In this document: piece after piece, positions 8,964 through 19,300 of the stretch
How the letters are laid out: each line of letters starts with the position of its first letter
Numbering within the stretch: the first letter of the stretch is position 1
From: Verrucomicrobiota bacterium
GTDB lineage: Bacteria > Verrucomicrobiota > Kiritimatiellia > RFP12 > UBA1067
Direction of reading: 5' to 3'
Length of the DNA: 64,000 nucleotides
NCBI GenBank assembly: GCA_023269675.1
Contig: JAHFSX010000005.1
Coordinates: forward strand, 124,001 to 188,000
Program-made: the position numbers and the translations under genes
The notes under the pieces: generated by a model
What the model was told of the DNA's origin: nothing
Seen by the model: the letters and a program-made list of their open reading frames with translations, nothing else
Database searches by the model: none

Positions 8964-11510
8964 CTATCTTTGCCACAGGATGTGTCCTTCTTCCAGAGGG
9001 ACTGAGACGCCGTCGAATTTTGGCATCAGGCGTGCCGTATAGTCTGTTGGCGGACGGGCCGCGGACACAGACGCGCGGTATTTGTAGCCGCCCGGCTCGC
9101 CCGGCAGTTGCCTCAGACGTTCCATTTCTTGCCGGACAGGACCCGCCGCCGGGGTTCCTTCGGCGAAAAGTTCAAGCCGGACCGCATCAGGGTCCAAATC
9201 GTCTAGGTAAACGTGAGCGTCGAAGACGTGCCGGCCATCGTGCGTCTCCACCTTCACATCGCCGAAGCGCAGCGCGGGCCAATGTCGCGCCAGGGCTTGG
9301 CGCCAAGCGGCCATCTGCCGGCCTGCGGCTCCTCGGGCGGCCGCGCGCTGGCGATAGGCTGACGCGGCCGGGAGGTAGTGCTGCTCGGTATACTCGCGCA
9401 CCGCGCGGTTGGCGGAGAAACGCGGTGTCAACTGCGCCATGCTTTCCCGCATACGTGCCACCCAGGCCGTGGGAATGCCCTGCTCGTCGCGTGCATAAAA
9501 CTCGGGGATCACTTCCCGCTCAAGCAGGTCGTAGAGCTGGTCGGCTTCGGCCGCGTCCCAGGCGGGATCGTCGCCGTGTTCCTGGCCGTCGCCTAAAGCC
9601 CAGCCCACCTCAGGGGTGTAGGCCTCGGCCCACCAGCCGTCCAGTTCTGAGAGATTGAGGCCGCCGTTGACGAGCACTTTCATGCCGCTGGTTCCGCACG
9701 CCTCCCACGGCCGCCGGGGGGTGTTGACCCAGACATCGACCCCCTGCACGAGGTACTCGCTCAGGAGCATGTTGTAGTCGCTGAGAAAGACCACATGGCG
9801 GCGGGCCTCGGACCGCCGGATGAACCGCGTCCATTGCTGGATCAGGGCCTGGCCCGCGAGGTCGGCCGGATGGGCCTTGCCGGCGAGGACGAGCTGGACC
9901 GGCCGCTGGGGATGGGTCAACAGGCGCAGCAACCGCTCCGGATCGTGCAGCAGCAGGTTGGGCCGTTTATAGGCGGCGAAGCGGCGCGCAAAGCCCAGCG
10001 TCAACGTGTTGGGGTCGAACAGGTGCTTCGCACCCTCGACCGCCGCGGGCGCCGCTCCCGCGGCGGCCAGTTGCCGGGACAAGCGCCCGCGGATGTAGTT
10101 AACAAACGACTTGCTGGCGGCGATGCGGAAATTCCAGAGTCTGTCCTCGGCGACGCGGCGGATGTCGGGTCCCAGGGTTTCCATTGTCCCCAGCCAGCGC
10201 TCTTTGCCGCAGGCCGCCGTCCAAAGGTCATCGGCCTCTGCCGAGTCCCACGTCGGCATGTGGACGCCGTTTGTGACGTGGCCGATGGGAACCTCGTCCC
10301 GTGGCCAGTGCTGAAAGAGCGGCTCGAAGAGGTGCCGGCTGACTTTGCCGTGCAAGCGGCTCACGCCGTTCACCGCTCCGCTGCCCCGAATGGCCAGATA
10401 AGCCATGTTGAAGCTTTCCGCCGGGTCGTCCGGGTTCTGGCGGCCCAGGGCGAACAAATCGTGAAGGGTCAGCCCGAGTTTCTTTTCCGCATATTTCCGA
10501 AGGTACTGCTCGATGAGCGCCGGGGGGAAACGATCGAAACCGTCCCTCACCGCCGTGTGCGTGGTGAATAGGTTGCCGGCGCGAGTAATGGCCAACGCCA
10601 CGTCGAAGGGCTGCCTGTTTTCCTCCATGAAATAGCGGGAGCGCTCCAACACGGCGAAGGCCGCGTGGCCTTCGTTGAGGTGGCAGACCTCGGGCTGGAG
10701 CCCGAGCGCCCGGAGCAAGCGCCATCCGCCGATCCCCAGCACCAACTCCTGTTGCAGCCGCAATTCCGGCCCGCCCCCGTAAAGTTCGCTGGTGATGCCC
10801 CGGTGCGCAGGAAAGTTCGCCGCGTCATTGCTGTCGAGCAGGTACAGCTTTACCCTGCCGACCTGGGCTTGCCAGGCGCGCAGCCAGACCGAGTACCCGG
10901 GCAAAACGATCTCCAGCCGCAGCCACTCGCCGCTCGCCTGTCGCAAGGGCGTGATCGGCAACTGCCCCGGCTCGTTGTACGGGTAGAGGGCTTGTTGCGC
11001 GCCGTGATTATCGATCACCTGACGAAAATAGCCCTGCTGGTAGAGCAGTCCCACGCCGACCACCGGCACGCCCAGATCGCTGGCGGACTTGAGCTGATCG
11101 CCGGCCACATTGCCAAGACCACCCGAATAGATCGGCAGCGCCTCGCTCAACATGAACTCCATGCTGAAGTAGGCGATGCAGTTCAAAGGCGGGTGGGGGT
11201 AAGTCAGTTGAAACCAGGCGGGTGCCGTTTCCGACTTCATCTTGGAACGCAAGAGGGCGTCAATCCGCTTGCGGAAGACCGGATCGGCGAGCACCTCCTG
11301 AACCTTTTCCCGCGAGACGGTCTGCAGGACATCCCACGGATGATGCGTCAGGTCCCATAGGACCGGGTCAAGCTTCCTCCAGACCTCGTCGGTGGCATGA
11401 TCCCATGACCAGCGCAGGTCCAAAGCCAGCGCGGTCAGACAATCGAAGCCTTCGATGTCCGCAGGCAAGAGCGGGTAGAGCGGTTTGCAGAGGGGTGCGC
11501 GTTCGTTCAT
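8964..11510 (-). CDS. glgP: Alpha-glucan (glycogen) phosphorylase
   Basis: The 848-residue protein belongs to the GT35 phosphorylases of the TIGR02094 type: DUF3417 N-terminal region (ALDLRWSWDHATDEVWRKLD), glycine-rich YSGGLGNVAGD, ACGTSGMK with the pyridoxal-phosphate lysine near residue 610, and NLSELDGWWAEAY. It releases glucose-1-phosphate from glycogen or maltodextrin in the cytoplasm. The ATG at 11508-11510 is preferred to the longer frame start at 11651 because AGGAG lies six bases upstream and the extension reads as noise. It starts 10 bp after the stop of the CbpM-like gene, making a cbpA-cbpM-glgP operon likely; coupling of a chaperone pair to a phosphorylase suggests stress-related glycogen use. 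Confidence 0.93.
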   Translation of the reverse strand: MNERAPLCKPLYPLLPADIEGFDCLTALALDLRWSWDHATDEVWRKLDPVLWDLTHHPWDVLQTVSREKVQEVLADPVFRKRIDALLRSKMKSETAPAWFQLTYPHPPLNCIAYFSMEFMLSEALPIYSGGLGNVAGDQLKSASDLGVPVVGVGLLYQQGYFRQVIDNHGAQQALYPYNEPGQLPITPLRQASGEWLRLEIVLPGYSVWLRAWQAQVGRVKLYLLDSNDAANFPAHRGITSELYGGGPELRLQQELVLGIGGWRLLRALGLQPEVCHLNEGHAAFAVLERSRYFMEENRQPFDVALAITRAGNLFTTHTAVRDGFDRFPPALIEQYLRKYAEKKLGLTLHDLFALGRQNPDDPAESFNMAYLAIRGSGAVNGVSRLHGKVSRHLFEPLFQHWPRDEVPIGHVTNGVHMPTWDSAEADDLWTAACGKERWLGTMETLGPDIRRVAEDRLWNFRIAASKSFVNYIRGRLSRQLAAAGAAPAAVEGAKHLFDPNTLTLGFARRFAAYKRPNLLLHDPERLLRLLTHPQRPVQLVLAGKAHPADLAGQALIQQWTRFIRRSEARRHVVFLSDYNMLLSEYLVQGVDVWVNTPRRPWEACGTSGMKVLVNGGLNLSELDGWWAEAYTPEVGWALGDGQEHGDDPAWDAAEADQLYDLLEREVIPEFYARDEQGIPTAWVARMRESMAQLTPRFSANRAVREYTEQHYLPAASAYRQRAAARGAAGRQMAAWRQALARHWPALRFGDVKVETHDGRHVFDAHVYLDDLDPDAVRLELFAEGTPAAGPVRQEMERLRQLPGEPGGYKYRASVSAARPPTDYTARLMPKFDGVSVPLEEGHILWQR

Positions 11511-11520
11511 GGGGTCTCCT

Positions 11521-11859
11521 TCAGGGGTTACGCAAGAAGCGCACCTCGGCCCGCAGGCGTTCGACCTCTTCGAGCAGCTCGAACACGAATTTGATGGCGG
11601 CCACATCGAGGCCGTGAACGGTTCGCAGAAGCTCGACCCGCCGCGCGGCATAAATCGCCTCTTCCGTGAATTCCATCACCCCGTACGGCGGCTGCAAGAC
11701 CGGCCGCACCAGGCCCTCGCGACAATAGAGCAGGAGCGAGCGGCGGGAGACGCCCGCGAGACGGGCGGCCGCGTCGAGGCTGTAGAACACGCTGGGCTTC
11801 GGCAGAAACAACTCCAGCGCGAGGACGGCGGGACTGTCCGGAACTGACTGCTTCTTCAT
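11521..11859 (-). CDS. cbpM: CbpM-like chaperone modulator (MerR-type fold)
   Basis: A 112-residue protein with a helix-turn-helix of MerR/CbpM type (SLDAAARLAGVSRRSLLLYC) followed by PYGVMEFTEEAIYAARR and a C-terminal coiled coil (VFELLEEVERLRAEVRFLR). CbpM binds the J domain of CbpA and inhibits its DnaK stimulation and DNA binding. The start overlaps the cbpA stop by four bases (ATGA), with GAGG eight bases upstream; an ATG two codons earlier is less well spaced. The overlap with a CbpA homologue strongly supports the assignment. A true MerR-family repressor remains possible, but the operon context favours CbpM. Confidence 0.82.
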   Translation of the reverse strand: MKKQSVPDSPAVLALELFLPKPSVFYSLDAAARLAGVSRRSLLLYCREGLVRPVLQPPYGVMEFTEEAIYAARRVELLRTVHGLDVAAIKFVFELLEEVERLRAEVRFLRNP

Positions 11860-12824
11860 GGGCATTGCCTCGGGTTGAATGTCGATGTGCTGGCCAGCCG
11901 CTCCCACAGGGCCCTTTGTTCCGGCGTCGGATGCGCCGGAACCTGGATGGAGACCGTGGCAAACAGGTCGCCCCGCGTCCCGTCGCCCGCGGGCAGCCCT
12001 TTCCCGCGCAAGCGGAATTGCTGTTCGGCCTGGGTGCCTGCGGGCACTTTCAAGGACGCCGTGCCGTCAAGCAGCCGGAGCTGGAGGGTGGCGCCGAGAA
12101 CCGCCTCCCAAGGCGCCAACTCCAGTTCGTAATGCAGGTCGGCGCCCCGCACGCGGAAGTCGGGGTGCTTGGCGAATTGCACCCGCAAATAGAGGTTGCC
12201 CGCATCTCCCCCTCCGGCGCCTTCCTGGCCTTTGCCCCTGAGGCGGATGAGCTGCGCTTCGCGCACGCCGGGAGGGATCTTCACGCGCAGGGTCTGCACC
12301 GACGCTTGCCCGGTGCGCGGGTCGGTGCGCTGCAGGTTGATCGTGCGCGTCGAGCCGCGCAGGACTTCGTCCAGCGTCACCAGGATGTCGCCCTCGATGT
12401 CTTGGCCGCGCTGGGCGACCGGCCCGCCGCCCGCGCCCGCCGCACCCGGCCGGCCGAAACCGCCGGCCGGTCGGCCGCGGCTGCCGAAGAACTGCTCGAA
12501 GAAATCGCTGAATCCCGTGCCCTCGAAATGGAACTCGGAGCCGTCTCCCGCGCCTCCGCGGAACCCGTATTGCTGCTGGGCCTGCCGTTCGGGATGGTTC
12601 CAGTCCGCGCCGAGCTCGTCATACTTCCGCCGTTTGTCCGGGTCGCTGAGGACTTCGTTGGCCTCGTTGATTTCTTTGAACCGGGGTTCCGCGACGGTTT
12701 TGTCCTTGGCGACGTCGGGGTGATATTTGCGCGCCAGGGTGCGGAAGGCCTTCTTGATGTCCGCATCGCTCGCGTTCGGGGCTACGCCGAGAACGTCGTA
12801 GTAGTTCTTGAATTCAACTGACAT
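11856..12824 (-). CDS. cbpA: DnaJ-class co-chaperone CbpA
   Basis: The 322-residue protein has a J domain at residues 5-72 with HPD at 35-37 (ARKYHPDVAKD), a Gly/Phe-rich linker at about 85-135, and two C-terminal substrate-binding domains (VTLDEVLRGSTRTINL, VKIPPGVREAQLIRLRGKG). The cysteine-rich zinc finger of DnaJ is absent, which makes it CbpA type. It stimulates DnaK and can bind curved DNA. The ATG at 12822-12824 has GGAG upstream; the longer in-frame extension to 13004 overlaps the kinase end and is rejected. First gene of the cbpA-cbpM-glgP unit. Confidence 0.93.
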   Translation of the reverse strand: MSVEFKNYYDVLGVAPNASDADIKKAFRTLARKYHPDVAKDKTVAEPRFKEINEANEVLSDPDKRRKYDELGADWNHPERQAQQQYGFRGGAGDGSEFHFEGTGFSDFFEQFFGSRGRPAGGFGRPGAAGAGGGPVAQRGQDIEGDILVTLDEVLRGSTRTINLQRTDPRTGQASVQTLRVKIPPGVREAQLIRLRGKGQEGAGGGDAGNLYLRVQFAKHPDFRVRGADLHYELELAPWEAVLGATLQLRLLDGTASLKVPAGTQAEQQFRLRGKGLPAGDGTRGDLFATVSIQVPAHPTPEQRALWERLASTSTFNPRQCP

Positions 12825-12951
12825 GACGGTCTCCAGTGGAAGGGTTTCAATCAGGCAGGCCGCTCTTGGCCGGACAAAAACTTTTTGAACCGCCGTGCCG
12901 GGCCCAAGGGAAGCAGGCTTCCGAGGACGTGCGCCGTGAGACGGCGGTCCG

Positions 12952-14952
12952 TCATCGGGTCGGCGCGCTGCGGGTTTCCAGCACGTCACGCACCTTGCGG
13001 GCAAGGTCGTCGCGCGTAAAGGGCTTCGCGATGAACGCCGTGTTGGGCTCCAGCGCGCCGCGTGTGGCGATCAGGTCCGGCGTGTAACCGGACATGAACA
13101 ACACTTTGACGTGTGGCTGGACCGCCCGGATCCGCCGGGTCAGTTGCCGGCCGTCCATGCCAGGCATCACCACGTCCGTCAGCAGCAGATGGATGTGCTC
13201 CGGGTTGCGCGTAAACAGCCTCAAGGCGGCCTCCGGGGATTCCGCCGAAATGACTTTGTAGGCGAGGGCGTTCAGAAGCAGTCCGTACGTCCGGCGCAGG
13301 ACACCCTCGTCCTCCACCAGCAGGATGGTCTCCCCCCGGCCTGTGGGCGTCCCCGCAGGGCTGTTGACGGGTTTGTCCGCGGGTTCCGCCGGCACCTGAG
13401 GCAGATAGATCCTAAAGGTCGTGCCCTTGCCCAGTCCGCTTTTCACGTCGATGAACCCGTTGTTCTGTTTGACGATGCCGTAAACGGTGGCCAAGCCCAG
13501 GCCAGTGCCCTGGCCGACGTCTTTGGTGGTGAAGAAAGGTTCGAAAATGCGCGTCAGCGTCTCAGGGTTCATGCCGCCGCCATCGTCGGCGACGGTCAGG
13601 CACACATACGCGCCGGGCGTGGCGTCCGCATATCGCGCGCAGTCGTCCGCGTCGAGATCGATGTTGCCGGTCTCCAAGGTGATCGTGCCGGTGCGGCCGA
13701 TGGCGTCCCGCGCATTGAGGCACAGATTGGCGAGAATCTGGTCAACCTGCGAGGGGTCGAGTCTGACAGCTCCCAGATCTGCGCCGGGCAGCCAAGCCAA
13801 GGTGATGTTCTCGCCGATCAGCTGCCCCAGCAGTTTGAGCATGCCCGACACGGCGTCGTTGACGTCCAGGACCTTGGTCGCGAAGGTCTGCTGGCGAGCG
13901 AAGGTCAGGAGTTGCCGCGTGATCTCGGCCGACCGCTGCACGACGTGCTTAATCTCGTCGAGCCACGCCCGGCACTGATGGTCGGGCCCGAGGTGATCGC
14001 GGCAGAGTTCGGCGTACCCCAAGATGCCCATGAGCAGATTGTTGAAGTCGTGCGCCACGCCCCCCGCCAGGCGGCCGACCGCCGCCATCTTCTGGGCCTG
14101 CCGCAGCTGGCCCTCCAGGCGGAGTTGCTGGGACATGTCCCTTACGGTGGCCTGCAGGAGCATCTGCCCGCCGCTGTCCAGGCGGGACAGCAGCACCGTG
14201 GCCGGAAAATCTGTTCCGTCCGCCCGACGATGCGTCCACTCGAAGAAGTGCGAACCCTTCTCCAGCGCCAGGCGCAGCATCTTCTGAATCTTGGCCGCCG
14301 ACGGTTCGCCGTCAGGCTGGCGCTCCGGCGAGAGCGACGCGGGCGTCCGGTTCTTCAGATCCGGCTCGTCCCGGCAGGCGAACAAGCTGACCGTCGCCGG
14401 GTTGCCGGCGAGAAATCCCCATTCCGGAGAGATGGTCATGATGGCATCGCGGGATTCGACATACAGCGAGCGGTACCGCTCCTCACTCTCGCGCAGGGCC
14501 GCCTCCGCCTGCCGCCGCTCAGTGATGTTGCGGATGTTGCACTGGATGACCTTTTGGCCGTCCACCAGATAGACATTGCTGACGAATTCCACCTCGAGGC
14601 GCCGGCCGTCGGAGGCTTCCAGAGGCAGGTTCTCATAGCGGACATACTCCTGCCGCTGCAATTCGAGAAACTTATCCCGGCTGGCGATCGTGTCCTTCAA
14701 GAAGCCCAGTGCCCAGATCGCCTCCCCGACGACGTGCTCGCGCGAATAGCCCAGCAGCCCGAGCAGGAACGGGTTCACGTCCACAACCGTGCCGGTCTCG
14801 GCGTCGAGGATCAGGATCCCGTCTTTTGCCGTTTCAAAGAGCCGCCTGTAGCGGAGCTCCGAGGCCGCCAGCGCTTTGTCCGCCGGACTGAGGCTGGGCG
14901 CGGTATCGGGCACTTGCGCGTTGCGCGTGTTCGGTAGCGGTTTTTTGGGCAT
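12952..14952 (-). CDS. PAS hybrid histidine kinase with C-terminal receiver
   Basis: A 666-residue soluble kinase from the ATG at 14950-14952, which has CGGAG seven bases upstream; an upstream in-frame ATG at 15066 lacks a good site. It has two PAS domains ([20 protein letters not shown] and a second after [20 protein letters not shown]), a HisKA of the [20 protein letters not shown] type with phospho-His, a HATPase_c domain with [10 protein letters not shown] and [18 protein letters not shown], and a receiver with phospho-Asp in [13 protein letters not shown]. There are no membrane helices, so it likely senses a cytoplasmic cue such as redox or energy state. It sits upstream of cbpA with a gap of 127 bp. 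No dedicated DNA-binding partner is adjacent. Confidence 0.9.
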   Translation of the reverse strand: MPKKPLPNTRNAQVPDTAPSLSPADKALAASELRYRRLFETAKDGILILDAETGTVVDVNPFLLGLLGYSREHVVGEAIWALGFLKDTIASRDKFLELQRQEYVRYENLPLEASDGRRLEVEFVSNVYLVDGQKVIQCNIRNITERRQAEAALRESEERYRSLYVESRDAIMTISPEWGFLAGNPATVSLFACRDEPDLKNRTPASLSPERQPDGEPSAAKIQKMLRLALEKGSHFFEWTHRRADGTDFPATVLLSRLDSGGQMLLQATVRDMSQQLRLEGQLRQAQKMAAVGRLAGGVAHDFNNLLMGILGYAELCRDHLGPDHQCRAWLDEIKHVVQRSAEITRQLLTFARQQTFATKVLDVNDAVSGMLKLLGQLIGENITLAWLPGADLGAVRLDPSQVDQILANLCLNARDAIGRTGTITLETGNIDLDADDCARYADATPGAYVCLTVADDGGGMNPETLTRIFEPFFTTKDVGQGTGLGLATVYGIVKQNNGFIDVKSGLGKGTTFRIYLPQVPAEPADKPVNSPAGTPTGRGETILLVEDEGVLRRTYGLLLNALAYKVISAESPEAALRLFTRNPEHIHLLLTDVVMPGMDGRQLTRRIRAVQPHVKVLFMSGYTPDLIATRGALEPNTAFIAKPFTRDDLARKVRDVLETRSAPTR

Positions 14953-15080
14953 GGTACTCTCCGGGCCACACGGCGTTGACAACATCCTCAGGCGAGTGAG
15001 TTCCTTCCGGGCCGCGTCGGCCCGCTTTCGGATAACGCTGTACGGTTGACTCCAGAAGGAATCCACCGTCTTCGGCCGCT

Positions 15081-15239
15081 TTAGATCCGGCCCAGCAGAA
15101 TGAGAATGAGCAGAATCGTGATGATGAGCGAAAGCCCGCCGCTGGGGTAATAGCCCCAGCTTTTGCTGTGGGGCCAGGTGGGCAAGGCCCCCACGAGTGC
15201 GAGAATCAGGATGATCAGCAGTAGTGTTCCGATAGTCAT
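15081..15239 (-). CDS. DUF3309 small membrane peptide
   Basis: A 52-residue frame begins with MTIGTLLLIILILALVGALP, continues TWPHSKSWGYYPSGG, and ends in a second hydrophobic segment (LSLIITILLILILLGRI). This two-helix pattern with a central W-P-x-S-x-x-W-G-Y-P-S-G loop is diagnostic of DUF3309. AAAGGAG precedes the ATG by a few bases. It lies 76 bp after the BON protein with a strong hairpin between, so it is probably expressed as the attenuated distal part of that transcript. Function unknown; such peptides often neighbour stress genes. Confidence 0.88.
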   Translation of the reverse strand: MTIGTLLLIILILALVGALPTWPHSKSWGYYPSGGLSLIITILLILILLGRI

Positions 15240-15271
15240 GAAACGGCTCCTTTCAGGGGTCTGGTTGCGAC

Positions 15272-15301
15272 GCCGGCGGGCGCTGTGAAGCGCCCGCCGG
15301 C
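15272..15301 (-). terminator. Perfect 12-bp hairpin between BON gene and DUF3309 gene
   Basis: The stem GCCGGCGGGCGC pairs perfectly with GCGCCCGCCGGC around a six-base loop just after the BON stop codon. There is no U-run, so it may be a partial terminator or an mRNA-stabilising 3' structure rather than a full stop. Confidence 0.6.
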
Positions 15302-15315
15302 AGCAATCCGCGAAG

Positions 15316-16086
15316 TTACTTGGTCTTAACTTCTTCGATCGTCATCTGGTTCTTCACGCTGGTCACGCCCTGGATGTCGTTGACGAGTTTGGTGACCAGG
15401 GACTTCTCGGCCGCGTTCTTGGCGATACCGGTCAACATGACCTCGCCGTCGCGGGTCTCGACCTTGGTCTTGATGGAGCTGGTCGAATAATGGGTCGACA
15501 GCGCCGTCTTGACCTGGGCGGTGATGGACGCGTCATCCATCTTCGCGTCCGCGGTCCGCTCAGCAGGCTCCGGGGCGGGCGTCACCGTCATCTCATTGAT
15601 GACCTCTTTCACGCCCTCGATGTCTTTGGCGTATTCGGTGGTCAGTTCCTTCTGGGCCGTGCTCGAAGCGACGCCCTTCAGCGTCACGATGCAGTCCTTC
15701 ACTTCGATGATGGTCTTGCCGGCGTTGACGTTGCGGTGGAACAGCAGGGCGAGCTTCACCTTGTGGTTGATCCAAGTATCCTTGCTTTCGGCGGCGGCTT
15801 CGGCCTTGGTCGCAAGCTTATTGTCCACGCTGATCACCCCGGGCAGTCCCGCCGCGGTCTCTTGCGCCAGGCCCTTGTGGGACTCTTCGGACACCGTTCC
15901 GGTCAACGTCACGACGCCCTCTTTGGCATCGGCCTTGACCGCATCGTCCTTGAGATACGTCTGGTAGACATAGGTCTTCTTGAACGACGTCTCGATCTTG
16001 TTATCGCTTTCAGAAGCGCGCACAGACGTGCCGGTGACGATCAGGGCGGCCGCGGCCGCTGCGAAACACATTGCTTTCGATTTCAT
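15316..16086 (-). CDS. Periplasmic protein with three BON domains (OsmY-like)
   Basis: The 256-residue protein starts MKSKAMCFAAAAAALIVTGT with a signal peptide ending near VRASES. Three BON units follow, each with the pattern V-x-V/T-x-x-G-x-V-T-L-x-G: ADAKEGVVTLTGTVSEES, then IEVKDCIVTLKGVASSTA, then VETRDGEVMLTGIAKNAA. BON proteins such as OsmY bind phospholipid and support the envelope under osmotic stress. The start at 16084-16086 has GAGG eight bases upstream; an ATG six codons earlier lacks one. Expressed from the palindrome promoter at 16217-16261 and followed by DUF3309. Confidence 0.92.
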   Translation of the reverse strand: MKSKAMCFAAAAAALIVTGTSVRASESDNKIETSFKKTYVYQTYLKDDAVKADAKEGVVTLTGTVSEESHKGLAQETAAGLPGVISVDNKLATKAEAAAESKDTWINHKVKLALLFHRNVNAGKTIIEVKDCIVTLKGVASSTAQKELTTEYAKDIEGVKEVINEMTVTPAPEPAERTADAKMDDASITAQVKTALSTHYSTSSIKTKVETRDGEVMLTGIAKNAAEKSLVTKLVNDIQGVTSVKNQMTIEEVKTK

Positions 16087-16216
16087 TTTGGATCCTCGAT
16101 TCATTTGTTGTTGAGAGTGTGTGTGGGGCCCCGGGTTTGGGGTATGCTTTCTGTCGGCTGGTTTATTTTTGCTTCACCTCGTTTTCCGGTTGCGAGTGGC
16201 TCTCGTTGTATGGGGA

Positions 16217-16261
16217 ATGATAGGTGATGGGGGGCTCAACTGCTATGGGGTGTAACCCTAC
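16217..16261 (-). promoter_or_regulatory. Shared-palindrome promoter B (BON protein)
   Basis: Minus strand GTAGGGTTACACCCCAT (16261-16245), 22-base spacer, then TATCAT (16222-16217). The spacer holds a second CCCCAT half-site (16227 onward) about 18 bases from the first. The predicted start near 16210 leaves a leader of about 125 bases before the BON ATG. Confidence 0.72.
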
Positions 16262-16303
16262 GGCGGCGGGACGGAGACCCGCCTGCGGGTGTTGCCGGGA
16301 AGG

Positions 16304-19300
16304 TCAGCGGACTTTCACTTCGACGGCATGCTCGAGCCGGTCATCCAGGAGGGGAAGGGTGTCGCCGGGCAGCTCGTCTCCATCGAGGGACAGCCGGAGT
16401 CCTGCGGCCGCATCGGCGGCGAGCCGGGTCACGGTGATGTGATAAACCGTTTGACGGTAACGGTAGTGGACCTTGAAGGTCGTCCACGCGCTCGGCAGAC
16501 GGGGGGCGAGGCGCAGCCGGTCGCCCTCCAGATTCACGCCCAGCAGGTCTTCGATCAGGAGCCTGTACATCCATCCGGCCGAACCCGTGTACCACGTCCA
16601 GCCACCCCGGCCCGCGTGCGGCGCGACCGCATAGACGTCTGCCGCCACAACGTAAGGCTCGACCTTATAGGTGGCGATCTGCTGGGGAGTTCCGCTGTGA
16701 TGGATGGGGTTGATCAGCGCGAAGAGTTCCCACGCGCGTTCGTTTTCGCCCATGCTCGCGAACGCCATGGCGGTCCAAATCGCGCCGTGGGTGTATTGGC
16801 CGCCATTCTCGCGCACGCCCGGAATGTAGCCTTTGATGTAGCCGGGGTCGAGAGGGGAGCGGTCGAACGGCGGATCCAGCACCTGAATGAGGCCTTCGGC
16901 GCGGCGGACCAGGCGCTGATCCACGGATTGCATCGCCTGGCGCGCGCGCAGCGGGTCGCCGGCTCCGCTGAGCACCGCCCAGCTTTGCGGCAGGGAGTCG
17001 ATCTGGCATTCCGGGTTGGTCTGTGAGCCGAGCGGCTCGCCGTTATCGAAGTAGGCGCGGCGGTACCACTTGCCGTCCCAGGCGTTCAGCTCGATGTTCT
17101 GCTGCAGCTGCCGGGCCTGCGCCACGCAGCGGTCGGCAAAGGCGAGGTCTTGGCGCGCGCGCGCCAGTTCGGCGAACCGGACAAGAACGTCGTAAAGAAA
17201 GAAAGCCAGCCAGACACTTTCTCCGCGCCCCTGGTTTCCCACCCGGTTCATGCCGTCGTTCCAGTCGCCGCATCCGATCAGCGGCAGACCGTGCTCGCCG
17301 AATCGGAGTCCGCGCTCGATGGCGCGCACGCAATGCTGGTAGAGCGTGGCCGACTCCTCGGAGCGGTTTGGCAAATCATAGTAAGCCTCCTCCTCCGGCT
17401 TGACCGGCCGGGCTTCCAGAAAGGGGATCGGTTCGTCGAGCACGCCGGTGTCGGCGACACACGCGACGTAGCGGCAGGCCACATAAGGCAACCACAGGAA
17501 GTCGTCGGAGAAATTCGTCCGCACGCCGCGTCCCGACGGCGGATGCCACCAGTGCTGCACATCGCCTTCACGGAACTGATGGGCGGCGGCGCGCAGCAGG
17601 TGCTCTCGGGTGAGCGCCGGCTCGGCGTGCACCAGCGCCATCACGTCCTGCAGCTGGTCGCGGAATCCGTAGGCGCCTCCGGACTGATAAAACCCCGTAC
17701 GGCCCCAGATCCGGCAACTCAGGGTCTGATACAGCAGCCAGCCGTTCGCCAGCACGTTCACGGCCGGATCAGGCGTCTCCACGTGCACCGCGCCCAGGGT
17801 GCGGTTCCAGTAGGACCACACCGCTTCGAGAGCGATGCGGCCGGCGTCCGCGCGGCGGAAGCGCTGGATCAGGTTCTGCACATCGGTCGGGTTGCGTCCG
17901 GCGCCGAGGCGGAAGCTCGTTTCGTGGTCCTGTCCGTCCTGCAGCGTGAAGGCGACTTGCAGCGCGCCGCAGGGGTCCAGGCCGGCGCCGACCCGGCCGG
18001 ACAGGCGCGCGCGCTTCAGCGCCGCGGGCTGCGACAGGCTTCCGTTTCTGCCGAGGAACTCTTTCCGGTCTCCTGTGAGCGTGCGGGTGGCGTCGTTCAC
18101 GTCGAGATACACGATGCGGTCGGCGAATTCGGTGTTGTAGAAATTGCGCGCCAGCAGCGCGCCGGTCTTGAGGTCGACCTCGGTTTGCACATGCAGCAGG
18201 TTCTTCTGACGCACGTCGCCCAGCACCCATTCCCAGTAACCGGTGACCGACAGGCGGCGCGGGCGCCCCGAGACGTTGCGCATTTTCAGGACCGTGAACT
18301 TCACCGGCGCGTCTATGGCCACATAGACCCAGAGCTCGGAGGCGATGCCATGCTCGGTGTGCTCGAAGACGGTGTAGCCAAAGCCATGGCGGATGACATA
18401 GGGCGTGGCGCCCGCTGCGGGCAAGGGCGTCGGCGACCAGAACTGCCCGGTCAGCTCATCACGGATGTAGAACGCCTCGCCCGTGGGGTCTTGGACGGGA
18501 TCGTTGCTCCAGGGCGTCAGCCGGAATTCATGTGCGTTCTCGAGCCAGGTGTAAGCCGCGCCGCTCTCGGAGATCACCGTCCCGAAATACGGATTGGCCA
18601 GCACATTGACCCATGGCATCGGCGTCATTTGGCCGGGCTGGAGGGTGATGACATATTCATGGCCGTCGCGGGTGAAGCCGCCCAGGCCGTTCGGGAACAG
18701 CACATCGCGGTGAGGGAGCGGCGGGGGCACGTCGGACGCCCCGGGGCGGGTCGGCGCCAAGGCGGGGACAGAGGGCTCCAGGACGCTGCGATGGGCCAGC
18801 TGCTCCGCCAATGAGCCCTGCTCGTCATCCAGAACGAGCCGCGCCGCGGCTTGCAGCAGCACGCGGTCGTCATTGGGTATTTGTTCGAGGCGCCGGACGA
18901 AGATGCCCCCCGGCTTGTCCAGCATTTGCGCTTCAATCCCCGAGGCGATCAGGCCGGTGATCTGGTCGTGAAGGGACTGGCGGTAAACCGAAACGTCCTC
19001 GTTCAGAATGACCAGCTCGACGGTCAGCCCCTTCATGCGCCAGTACGAGTGCGCCCGGATCAGCTGCCTGACAATCTCGAGCTTCGCCGTTTCGCTGATG
19101 CGGAGCAGGACGATCGGGGCGTCGCCCGAAATGCCGTAACTCCAAAGGCCGCTTTGGCCGCGCCGGTTGTTGCGCAGCACGTTGGGGCTGGCTCGGCGGG
19201 CGGGGTCGGCGTAGATCAGCGCGCTGGCCAGACGGCCATACAGTTGAGCCTCCGCCTCCGTGGCATTGAGCAGGTGCAAGGTCACCTGGCTGTGGGTCCA

